DNA of 18,390 nucleotides from a bacterium. Its GTDB lineage: Bacteria > Patescibacteriota > Microgenomatia > JAUYPR01. This document shows, piece by piece, positions 7,650 through 13,686 of the stretch. Position 1 is the stretch's first letter. Every line of letters starts with the position of its first letter. A program made the position numbers and the translations under genes. Under the pieces are notes generated by a model. It saw only the letters and a list, made by a program, of their open reading frames with translations. It ran no database searches and was not told the DNA's origin. The stretch lies in contig JAUYPR010000021.1 in the NCBI GenBank assembly GCA_030695785.1, positions 1-18,390 of the forward strand, written 5' to 3'.

Positions 7650-8981
7650 ATGACATCGCGGCTGTGGATTATTTTTCCCATTGTTGCCCTGCTTTTGGGC
7701 TTATTGGCCTCCGCTTTTCTTGGCCGCAAGAGTCAAGAACAAGAAAAAACAAAAGGTCGAAATTCACAAGGCACGATCGAGCTTGTGTACTGGGGCGTTT
7801 CAGAGCCGACTGACGCGATGCAGGGTCTCATTACAACCTATCAAGAGCTGCATCCGAACGTCCGCATCACGTATGTTCGGCAAAACCGCGAGCAGTATTT
7901 GGAACGCTTGCGGTCGCGCTTCAGCGGTGGAGAAGATACGTCCAAGCCGGATATCTTTCAGTGGCACAACACCTGGAAACCCATGGTGACATCGCTCCTT
8001 GCGTCCGCGCCAACAGATGTGTTCACTGAAACCGATATCCGCACCTCTTTTTATCCGGTGATTGTAAAGGATATCGTGCAGGGGAGCAATATCCTTGGAG
8101 TGCCGCTGTCATTAGACGGATTGGTATTGTTAGTGAACGAGGACCTTTTTTCCTCACTTGGGTTCAAAGAGGCTCCAAAAACATGGAATGAGTTTCGGGA
8201 TGTCGCCAAAGCCCTGACGCGCAAAGATACAAGTGGGGAGATGGTTGTTGCAGGCGCAGCTCTTGGGACCAGTACGAATGTGGAGCATTGGAGCGACCTT
8301 TTGGGCCTTTTGATACTGCAGGGCGGGGCAAATCCTGAAAATCCGCAGGGGCAAGCGGCCGAGGACGCGCTTGTATTTTACACCCGCTTTGCGAAAGAAG
8401 ATGGAGTATGGAATGACCGGATGGATCCGTCGCTCGTGGCGTTTGCCAATGGCAGGGTCGCGATGGCGTTTTCGCCTGTGTGGAGGATTCCGGAAATTAT
8501 TCGAACGAATCCGCAATTGAAATTTCGTGTCACTCCGGTTCCGCAACTGCCGGATGCAGGGAGGGAAGGATTATTACCGGCCGTGAGTTGGGCGTCGTAT
8601 TGGGTGGAAGGTGTTGCGGCCACGTCGCCACATCAAGAAGAGGTATGGAAGTTTTTGAAATTCGCGACCGAACCAGAACAGCTCTTGCGGCTTTCCGCGG
8701 AACGGACGGATATTCTCGGCAGCACCCTGCCATTTCCGCGGCCGGATTTGGCCCAGAGCGCAACTGGCGATCAGGTGGCGATCGCGTTTACTCAGCAAGC
8801 ACCATTTTTAGATTCTTTCCCCATGGCGTATGGGACGAAAGACAATGGATTGAATGATGCGGTGATTGCGGTGTACGACGAAGCAGTCCGCGCAATTTAT
8901 CGAGGAATCTCGCCCGCCTCGGTATTGGAAACAGTCCGACAACAGCTTCCCGGTATTCTGTTTCAATATGGCGCAAAGTAG
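7650..8981 (+). CDS. Extracellular solute-binding protein, family 1 (sugar ABC type)
   Basis: 443 residues. A hydrophobic N-terminal segment (about 5-25) looks like an uncleaved anchor or a signal peptide; there is no lipobox cysteine. The rest matches family 1 substrate-binding proteins: IELVYWGVSEPTDAMQGLI, HPNVRITYV, a PDIFQWHN segment, GVPLSLDGLVLLVNEDLF, TWNEFRDVAKALT and VAFANGRVAMAFSP. These proteins usually deliver sugars or oligosaccharides to ABC permeases. No permease or ATPase gene is adjacent, so partners must be elsewhere or the protein has another role. I prefer the ATG at 7650 over the GTG at 7644 because of its spacing to the -10 box. It ends in TAG. Confidence 0.88.
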   Translation: MTSRLWIIFPIVALLLGLLASAFLGRKSQEQEKTKGRNSQGTIELVYWGVSEPTDAMQGLITTYQELHPNVRITYVRQNREQYLERLRSRFSGGEDTSKPDIFQWHNTWKPMVTSLLASAPTDVFTETDIRTSFYPVIVKDIVQGSNILGVPLSLDGLVLLVNEDLFSSLGFKEAPKTWNEFRDVAKALTRKDTSGEMVVAGAALGTSTNVEHWSDLLGLLILQGGANPENPQGQAAEDALVFYTRFAKEDGVWNDRMDPSLVAFANGRVAMAFSPVWRIPEIIRTNPQLKFRVTPVPQLPDAGREGLLPAVSWASYWVEGVAATSPHQEEVWKFLKFATEPEQLLRLSAERTDILGSTLPFPRPDLAQSATGDQVAIAFTQQAPFLDSFPMAYGTKDNGLNDAVIAVYDEAVRAIYRGISPASVLETVRQQLPGILFQYGAK

Positions 8982-9016
8982 GTAGCGACAACGTTTTGTT
9001 TGTTCCCGCACTCCTT

Positions 9017-9058
9017 TTATCCACAATCGGACGCAATTTATCCACAATTGGTGGATAA
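9017..9058. promoter_or_regulatory. Cluster of DnaA-box-like sequences upstream of purD
   Basis: Two exact TTATCCACA 9-mers lie in direct orientation at 9017-9025 and 9038-9046, 21 bases apart, with a third, inverted 8-of-9 match (GGTGGATAA) at 9050-9058. TTATCCACA is the strong DnaA-box consensus in many bacteria. The second and third boxes form a perfect inverted repeat (TTATCCAC, 5-base loop, GTGGATAA) followed two bases later by seven T residues (9061-9067), so the same segment could be an AT-rich terminator for the solute-binding protein gene. No dnaA, dnaN or AT-rich unwinding region is visible, so I do not call an origin. Confidence 0.55.
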
Positions 9059-9096
9059 CCTTTTTTTCTTGACAAAGTATGAGAGTATGGGTGGGA

Positions 9097-10395
9097 ATGA
9101 ACATCGAGCGGCCGAAAACGGTGATGATTCTTGGCAAGGGTGGGCGGGAGGCGGCATTACAGTGGAAGCTTCGACAGTCACCTCTCGTCGGTAATATCAT
9201 GAATACGCCTTCATCGCTCGATCTTTCAAATACTGACCACGTGATCCAATACGCAAAAGACACAAACCCAGACATGATCATTGTCGGCCCGGAGGAGCTG
9301 TTGGTCGCTGGCATTGTGGATGCGGTGCAGAGAATTGGGATCGACATTTTTGGCCCCACGCGGGCCGCAGCTATTGAGGGAAGCAAGACTGATCAGATTT
9401 TATTCATGCAGCGACACGGCATTCCACATCCGCGATCGGTTCTTTTTGATCGGTTCGACAACGCCCGTCGGTTTGCCGCGAATCCGTTATGGGTTGACCG
9501 CACCGATCATTATGGATTAGTGGTGAAGGCAGACGGATTATGTAAAGGAAAAGGGGTGTTTGTCTGTTCAACCTATGACGAGGCAAATGAGGCGATTGAA
9601 TGCCTGATGGTGAAAGAAGAGTTTGGCGAGGCCGGAAAGCGGGTTGTTATCCAAGAGAAATTGGAGGGCGTTGAAGTATCGTGCATGGCGTTGGTGGATG
9701 GGGAGCGGTTTTTACTCCTCCCGTTTTCCGAAGACTATAAACAACTCTTTGATGGAGATTGCGGTCCAAACACCGGCGGGATGGGGTCGGTTGCTCCACA
9801 CCCATTTCTTGCCGACCGACCGGAGTTGCAGGATGAGATTCTCAACAAGATTCTCCGCCCGACCATTGCCGGACTTGCGCATGAAGGCCGCCCGTTTCGG
9901 GGCTGTTTGTATCCAGGCATGATGGTGACGGTAGACGGACCAAAGGTCTTGGAATACAACGTGCGGTTTGGGGATCCAGAGACAGAAGCAGTTTTGCCGA
10001 TTATCAGTGAAGATATATTCGGCCCGATTGCGGCGATTGCCGCTGGTCAAAGATTGCAGATGTCGCGAGCCGCGTGGTACCGTCCAGAAGTGTGCGTAGT
10101 CGTTGCCATGGCTTCGTCTGGGTACCCAGAACATCCTCGAGGCGGGGATCTCATCGAAGGGTTGGATCTGGCGGAGAAGGTGTATAGTGCGATTGTTTTC
10201 CATGCCGGCATGACACAGAACGCAGCGAATCAATGGATAACGGATGGAGGCCGGGTCCTTATGGTTGCCGGCCGAGGCCGTGATATTCCATCGGCGCGCG
10301 CAAACGCAATGAATGCGGTCGGAGAGATTCGTTTTGCAAATATGCAGTTTCGGCGTGACATTGGCTTGCGTCGGTCAAAATGGCACTCAAAGTGA
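9097..10395 (+). CDS. purD: Phosphoribosylamine-glycine ligase (GAR synthetase)
   Basis: About 432 residues, close to the usual 420-430. PurD joins 5-phosphoribosylamine and glycine with ATP, the second step of de novo purine synthesis. Visible features: N-terminal MILGKGGREAALQWKL, the ATP-grasp stretch VVKADGLCKGKGV, GKRVVIQEKLEGVEVS, DGDCGPNTGGMGS, the metal/ATP residues in LEYNVRFGDPETEAVLP, and a C-terminal GGRVLMVAGRGRDI domain. The start is uncertain: in-frame ATGs lie at 9079, 9097 and 9124. I chose 9097 because it leaves a short lead before the Rossmann-like strand and has GGTGGG just upstream. A TTGACA at 9069-9074 is a possible -35 but no convincing -10 follows. No other purine genes are in the window. 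The last codons and the stop overlap the groES operator. Confidence 0.93.
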   Translation: MNIERPKTVMILGKGGREAALQWKLRQSPLVGNIMNTPSSLDLSNTDHVIQYAKDTNPDMIIVGPEELLVAGIVDAVQRIGIDIFGPTRAAAIEGSKTDQILFMQRHGIPHPRSVLFDRFDNARRFAANPLWVDRTDHYGLVVKADGLCKGKGVFVCSTYDEANEAIECLMVKEEFGEAGKRVVIQEKLEGVEVSCMALVDGERFLLLPFSEDYKQLFDGDCGPNTGGMGSVAPHPFLADRPELQDEILNKILRPTIAGLAHEGRPFRGCLYPGMMVTVDGPKVLEYNVRFGDPETEAVLPIISEDIFGPIAAIAAGQRLQMSRAAWYRPEVCVVVAMASSGYPEHPRGGDLIEGLDLAEKVYSAIVFHAGMTQNAANQWITDGGRVLMVAGRGRDIPSARANAMNAVGEIRFANMQFRRDIGLRRSKWHSK

Positions 10396-10406
10396 TTGAG
10401 TGCTTG
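10380..10406 (+). promoter_or_regulatory. CIRCE operator (HrcA binding site) of groESL
   Basis: ATGGCACTC (10380-10388), exactly 9 bases, GAGTGCTTG (10398-10406). The known CIRCE consensus is TTAGCACTC-N9-GAGTGCTAA; the GCACTC/GAGTGC core and the 9-base spacing are exact. It covers the purD stop codon (10393-10395) and its right arm overlaps the groES -35 box, so bound HrcA would block RNA polymerase. The hrcA gene itself is not in this window. Confidence 0.9.
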
Positions 10407-10432
10407 ACAAACACTGGCGGGTGTGGTAGATT
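10404..10432 (+). promoter_or_regulatory. Promoter of groESL
   Basis: TTGACA (10404-10409), 17-base spacer, TAGATT (10427-10432), then 9 bases to the ATG at 10442. The transcript leader would be only about 0-3 bases. It starts within the right arm of CIRCE. Confidence 0.82.
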
Positions 10433-10441
10433 TACCACTCG

Positions 10442-10768
10442 ATGGCAAAAGACAAAATGAAAAACAAGCTCTCCATGCGCCTCAAGCCCCTTGCTGGCTT
10501 CGCACTTATTGAGCCGGTGGAAGAGTTGAAGCGAACCGTATCGGGTCTCTACATTCCCGACACCGCATCCCAAGATCGTCCGCAAGAAGGAAAAGTATTA
10601 GCCATCGGAGCCTCACGCAAAGGCGAGGATGGAAAATTGGAAGAAGCGGAATTCAAGGTAGGCGACCGCGTGATTTACAAAAAATGGGGCGGGGACGAAA
10701 TCAAAATGGATAATAAAGAACTCAAGCTGGTTGAATTTAAAGACGTCATGGCGATTGTGGAGAAGTAG
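10442..10768 (+). CDS. groES: Co-chaperonin GroES (Cpn10)
   Basis: 108 residues, a little longer than the usual 95-98 because of a lysine-rich N-terminus (MAKDKMKNKL) before the conserved start. It caps the GroEL ring and promotes folding in the cytoplasm. Family features: RLKPLAGFALIEP, the mobile loop KRTVSGLYIPDTA with the hydrophobic contact residues, QEGKVLAIG, and KVGDRVIYKKWGGDEIK. It is the first gene of groESL, under CIRCE and an almost leaderless promoter. The stop (TAG) is 4 bases before the groEL start. Confidence 0.96.
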   Translation: MAKDKMKNKLSMRLKPLAGFALIEPVEELKRTVSGLYIPDTASQDRPQEGKVLAIGASRKGEDGKLEEAEFKVGDRVIYKKWGGDEIKMDNKELKLVEFKDVMAIVEK

Positions 10769-10772
10769 AACA

Positions 10773-12404
10773 ATGGCAGCAAAACAGATCAAATTTGGTG
10801 ATGATGCACGGCAATCCCTGGTAAAAGGGGTTAATATCATGGCGAAAGCCGTGGCCACAACCCTCGGCCCGCGCGGCCGCAATGTGGCTTTGGACCGCAA
10901 ATGGGGCGCGCCAAGCGTGGTGCACGATGGCGTCACTGTTGCCAAAGAGATCGAACTTCCAGACCCATTTGAAAACATGGGCGCGCAGCTTCTGAAAGAA
11001 GCCGCGAGTAAAACCAATGACACGGCCGGCGACGGCACCACCACCGCAACTATTTTGGCGCAAGCCATGGTGAATGAAGGCATGCGCCACATCACTGCAG
11101 GCGCGAATGCCATGATGTTGCGCAAAGGCATGGAAAAAGCAGTGGATGTGGTGGTCAAGGACCTTCTTCTCCACGCCAAGCAGATTTCCGACAAAGACGC
11201 GAACGAAATTGCCCAAATTGCCACAATCTCTGCAGGCGATGACGAGCTTGGGCGCAAGATTGCCGAAGCATTTGCAAAGGTTGGGAAAGACGGCGTTGTC
11301 ACCGTGGAAGAAGCCAAGGGCATGGAGACTACGATTGAACTCACAGAAGGTATGGAGTTTGATAAAGGCTATGCCTCGCCGTATTTCGTGACCGACTCCG
11401 ACCGGATGGAAGCGACTATTGAAGACGCATACATTCTCATCACCGACAAGAAAATCAGCTCGCTTCAAGATATGCTGCCATTCCTTGAGAAATTCGTCCA
11501 AGTGAGTAAAAATCTTGTGCTGATTGCGGATGATGTGGAAGGCGAAGCGCTTGCCACCCTGGTCGTGAACAAACTGCGTGGGACGTTGAATGTGTTGGCG
11601 GTCAAGGCGCCAGGATTTGGCGACCGGCGGAAAGAAATGCTTGAGGATATTGCGATTCTTGCAGGCGGCGTGGTGATTTCTGAAGATTTGGGCCGTAAGC
11701 TCGAGAGCATTGAGGTTGCTGATTTGGGCCGCGCCAAGCGCGTGACGTCTGGCAAAGAAGAAACCGTGCTTGTTGGCGGCAAGGGCGAGAAAGCAAAGAT
11801 TCAGGGCCGCATTGCCCAGATTAAAGCCGAGATTGAGCGGACTGACTCTGACTACGATCGGGAAAAACTCCAGGAACGTTTAGCCAAGCTCGCCGGCGGG
11901 GTGGCGGTCATGAATATCGGCGCCGCGTCTGAGATGCAAATGAAGGAATTTAAAGAGCGGGCCATTGACGCAAAAGAAGCAACGCAATCGGCATTGGAAG
12001 AGGGCATTATTCCTGGAGGCGGGGTAAGTTTGATTCGTGCGATTGCCAGTCTCGATAGCCTCAAACTTGAGAGCGATGAAGAGAAAATCGGCGTGGAGAT
12101 TGTGCGCAAGTCTTTGCGCTCGCCGCTGTCAAAGCTTGCAGAAAACGCGGGCGGCGAAGCGGATTACATTGTCCGCAAGGTTGTGGAAGGAACTGGGGAT
12201 TTTGGGTACAATGCCGCGAATGGCGCGTTTGTCCAAATGATTATGGCCGGTATCATTGATCCAGTAAAAGTGACACGGTTGGCATTGCAAAACGCGGTAT
12301 CGGTGGCCGGGTCGATTCTGACAACGGAAGCATTGGTTGTGGACGAGCCAGAAAAAGAAAAAGCATCACCCGCAGGCGGCATGCCCCCCGGCATGGATAT
12401 GTAA
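10773..12404 (+). CDS. groEL: Chaperonin GroEL (Cpn60)
   Basis: 543 residues, normal length. It forms the double-ring ATP-driven folding chamber with GroES. Features: N-terminal AAKQIKFGDDAR, TLGPRGRNV, the ATP-site motif GDGTTTATILAQAM, apical-domain stretch GYASPYFVTDSDRME, KAPGFGDRRKEMLEDIAILAGG, GGVAVMNIGA, EEGIIPGGGVSLIRA, and a C-terminal GGMPPGMDM tail like the Gly-Met repeats of other GroELs. I chose the ATG at 10773 (MAAKQIKFG) rather than in-frame upstream codons inside groES. A ribosome-binding site GGAGAAG lies in the last codons of groES. An intrinsic terminator follows. Confidence 0.98.
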   Translation: MAAKQIKFGDDARQSLVKGVNIMAKAVATTLGPRGRNVALDRKWGAPSVVHDGVTVAKEIELPDPFENMGAQLLKEAASKTNDTAGDGTTTATILAQAMVNEGMRHITAGANAMMLRKGMEKAVDVVVKDLLLHAKQISDKDANEIAQIATISAGDDELGRKIAEAFAKVGKDGVVTVEEAKGMETTIELTEGMEFDKGYASPYFVTDSDRMEATIEDAYILITDKKISSLQDMLPFLEKFVQVSKNLVLIADDVEGEALATLVVNKLRGTLNVLAVKAPGFGDRRKEMLEDIAILAGGVVISEDLGRKLESIEVADLGRAKRVTSGKEETVLVGGKGEKAKIQGRIAQIKAEIERTDSDYDREKLQERLAKLAGGVAVMNIGAASEMQMKEFKERAIDAKEATQSALEEGIIPGGGVSLIRAIASLDSLKLESDEEKIGVEIVRKSLRSPLSKLAENAGGEADYIVRKVVEGTGDFGYNAANGAFVQMIMAGIIDPVKVTRLALQNAVSVAGSILTTEALVVDEPEKEKASPAGGMPPGMDM

Positions 12405-12430
12405 AGAAAAACTCAAAACTCAAAACTCAG

Positions 12431-12451
12431 CCCCTCGCACGAGGGGTTTTT
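12431..12451 (+). terminator. Rho-independent terminator of groESL
   Basis: CCCCTCG (12431-12437), two bases, CGAGGGG (12440-12446), then five T residues. A strong GC stem right after the groEL stop, ahead of the vapB promoter. Confidence 0.9.
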
Positions 12452-12459
12452 CGTATCTC

Positions 12460-12489
12460 TTGACATCTACATACATTATGGTGTATAAG
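12460..12489 (+). promoter_or_regulatory. Promoter and candidate operator of the vapBC-like pair
   Basis: TTGACA (12460-12465), 18-base spacer, TATAAG (12484-12489), then 6 bases to the ATG at 12496, so the mRNA should be leaderless. An inverted repeat ATACA (12471-12475), 6 bases, TGTAT (12482-12486) runs into the -10 box. This fits toxin-antitoxin autoregulation, though the repeat is short. Confidence 0.75.
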
Positions 12490-12495
12490 TAAAAT

Positions 12496-12756
12496 ATGAT
12501 TCGAACACAAATTTATCTGTCATATAGCCAAGTCAAAAGCCTCAAACAAACTGCTCTCGAGGAAAGAGCTTCTGTGTCCGAAATAATAAGAAGCTTCATA
12601 GATAAAGAACTGAGTGAAAAAAAAGCAATGAGAAAAACATTGAAGAAAAAGCATGTTTTAGATGAACTTCTTGACCTTTCCAAAAAAATGAAGATGTCTG
12701 GTCCTTCTGATTTAGCAACAAATCTGGACGAATATCTTTATGGCGATAAAAAATAA
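12496..12756 (+). CDS. Ribbon-helix-helix-type antitoxin (VapB-like)
   Basis: 86 residues. The N-terminus MIRTQIYLSYSQVKSLKQTA, followed by SVSEIIRSFIDKEL, is typical of a ribbon-helix-helix DNA-binding domain: one beta strand, then two helices. The lysine-rich middle and the C-terminal tail (LATNLDEYLYGD) would be the toxin-binding part. It should bind its own promoter and neutralise the PIN toxin encoded next to it, whose start overlaps this gene by 17 bases. AT-rich compared with groEL upstream, which suggests a mobile accessory pair. Confidence 0.85.
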   Translation: MIRTQIYLSYSQVKSLKQTALEERASVSEIIRSFIDKELSEKKAMRKTLKKKHVLDELLDLSKKMKMSGPSDLATNLDEYLYGDKK

Positions 12757-13168
12757 TATCTTTGTTGACTCCAATTTCTTCATTGCGTTGTCTAATCTCG
12801 GCGACAACCAGCATAAGAAGGCAGTTGAGGTAAAGAAAAAGATCACGAAAGGCAACTACATACTCACCATCACGAACCTTATATTTCTTGAGATTGTGAC
12901 AGTACTTTCCCAGCGGCTCGGTCGCCAAGAGGCGGTTGGAATCGGCGAAAAACTTTTAACAGACGCGGACATGAAGATTGTTCATGTCAACACAGATCTC
13001 CACAAGTTATCGTGGGAAATTTTTAAAGAAGTTTCAAAGAAAAATATGAGTTTTGTTGATTGCAGCAGCATCGTTGCGATGGATGCTGAAGGGATAGAAA
13101 AGTTTTTGACTTTTGACAACGAAGACTTTGCGCCTCTAAGAAAAAAATACAGATTCAGCTTTTTCTAA
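12740..13168 (+). CDS. PIN-domain ribonuclease toxin (VapC-like)
   Basis: 142 residues. The four acidic residues expected in a PIN active site are visible: Asp10 (IFVDSNFF), Glu51 (NLIFLEIVT), Asp107 (MSFVDCSS) and Asp126 (LTFDNED). PIN toxins cut tRNA or rRNA in a metal-dependent way when the antitoxin is lost. The gene overlaps the RHH antitoxin gene by 17 bases, the usual vapBC order. No clear terminator follows. Confidence 0.9.
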   Translation: MAIKNNIFVDSNFFIALSNLGDNQHKKAVEVKKKITKGNYILTITNLIFLEIVTVLSQRLGRQEAVGIGEKLLTDADMKIVHVNTDLHKLSWEIFKEVSKKNMSFVDCSSIVAMDAEGIEKFLTFDNEDFAPLRKKYRFSFF

Positions 13169-13229
13169 TCTCCACTTCCACACCGGAAAAGGAATCAAAT
13201 GCCCCGATGTGGTCAGCCCATACACCCTC

Positions 13230-13258
13230 TTGACAAAATATGGCTGCGGGTGTACAAG
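13230..13258 (+). promoter_or_regulatory. Possible promoter of the cysteine-peptide/ferredoxin micro-operon
   Basis: TTGACA (13230-13235), 17-base spacer, TACAAG (13253-13258). The expected start near 13265 leaves a leader of about 20 bases that holds a Shine-Dalgarno sequence at 13272-13280. The -10 matches consensus at 4 of 6 positions. Confidence 0.5.
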
Positions 13259-13271
13259 GGCACAAAGGGTA

Positions 13272-13280
13272 AAGGAGGTG
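13272..13280 (+). promoter_or_regulatory. Near-perfect Shine-Dalgarno sequence
   Basis: AAGGAGGTG lies 7 bases before the ATG at 13288. It is almost fully complementary to the usual 16S rRNA tail, and is the strongest ribosome-binding site in a window where most first genes have none. Confidence 0.75.
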
Positions 13281-13287
13281 GATACAC

Positions 13288-13341
13288 ATGGTTGACACAT
13301 GTCCTGCGTGTGGCAAAGATCCCTGCGAATGCGGGGATTAA
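13288..13341 (+). CDS. 17-aa cysteine-rich peptide (possible metal-binding or leader peptide)
   Basis: MVDTCPACGKDPCECGD: four cysteines as CPAC and CEC, able to bind a metal such as zinc. It begins after an excellent Shine-Dalgarno sequence, and its stop overlaps the start region of the ferredoxin gene in another frame. It could be a real mini-protein, or a leader that brings ribosomes to the ferredoxin start, or both. No family is recognised. The main doubt is its length. Confidence 0.5.
   Translation: MVDTCPACGKDPCECGD
13292..13320 (+). promoter_or_regulatory. Possible internal leaderless promoter of the ferredoxin gene
   Basis: TTGACA (13292-13297), 17-base spacer, AAAGAT (13315-13320), then 8 bases to the ATG at 13329. 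The spacing fits the leaderless pattern of the window but the -10 is weak, and the site lies inside the 17-aa peptide gene. Confidence 0.4.
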
Positions 13342-13547
13342 AGTTAGATGTCTGTACGGGTTACACCTGTGCGGTCTTGGGAGGCAATGCGCTCCGCCCA
13401 ATTCTTGAGGAATTTCCCGACCTTGAAATCAAGGAATGGGAGTGTTTGGGCAATTGTCAGAACGGTCCAAATATCGCAATAGAAGGAGAATTGCATGCGC
13501 AATTGACACCAGTGAAACTCCGCGGTATTCTTTCTAGGCGCCCATGA
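13329..13547 (+). CDS. Thioredoxin-like [2Fe-2S] ferredoxin
   Basis: About 72 residues from the ATG at 13329 (MRGLKLDVCTGYTC). The cysteine pattern C9-x4-C14 and C39-x3-C43 (DVCTGYTCAVLGG and ECLGNCQNGPN) is that of thioredoxin-fold [2Fe-2S] ferredoxins, related to the NuoE 24-kDa subunit. It is an electron carrier; the partner enzyme is not in the window. It is shorter than classic members (about 80-100). An in-frame ATG at 13299 would add ten residues unlike the family. The last bases overlap a 24-aa membrane peptide gene (ATGA). Confidence 0.85.
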   Translation: MRGLKLDVCTGYTCAVLGGNALRPILEEFPDLEIKEWECLGNCQNGPNIAIEGELHAQLTPVKLRGILSRRP

Positions 13548-13618
13548 AAGCAATCACCGTCTTCTTTGGTATTGCCGTTATCCTCGTGGGCCTCCGCCGC
13601 TTCCCGAAAACGAAGTAA
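13544..13618 (+). CDS. 24-aa single-span membrane peptide
   Basis: MKAITVFFGIAVILVGLRRF plus PKTK: a short, almost wholly hydrophobic helix flanked by lysine and by arginine/lysine, so the C-terminus should face the cytoplasm. The ATG overlaps the ferredoxin stop (ATGA, 13544-13547), the usual sign of coupled translation, which supports it as a real gene despite its size. No family is recognised. Confidence 0.5.
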   Translation: MKAITVFFGIAVILVGLRRFPKTK

Positions 13619-13651
13619 ACGTCTAACCAGTTTTTACACTCAATGATTGCT

Positions 13652-13680
13652 TTCTCACTTCGACTATGATGGAATAGAAC
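13652..13680 (+). promoter_or_regulatory. Probable promoter of the first metallopeptidase-like gene
   Basis: TTCTCA (13652-13657), 17-base spacer, TAGAAC (13675-13680), then 6 bases to the ATG at 13687. Both boxes are imperfect. The call rests on spacing that matches the neighbouring promoters. A TATGAT at 13665-13670 is an alternative -10 with no good -35. Confidence 0.45.
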
Positions 13681-13686
13681 AATGTT

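Noticed and set aside
9017..9067. Chromosomal replication origin
   Set aside because: Only two or three boxes, no AT-rich unwinding region beyond a short T-run, and no dnaA, dnaN or gyrB nearby. Kept only as a box cluster.
10746..11501. 251-aa minus-strand open frame (with another at 10613-11344)
   Set aside because: Shadows of groEL, whose strong codon bias leaves long antisense frames open.
13299..13328. Upstream ATG for the ferredoxin (adds MSCVWQRSLR)
   Set aside because: The extra residues do not fit the family, and they are the cysteine peptide read in another frame. The ATG at 13329 has better spacing to a possible -10 box.
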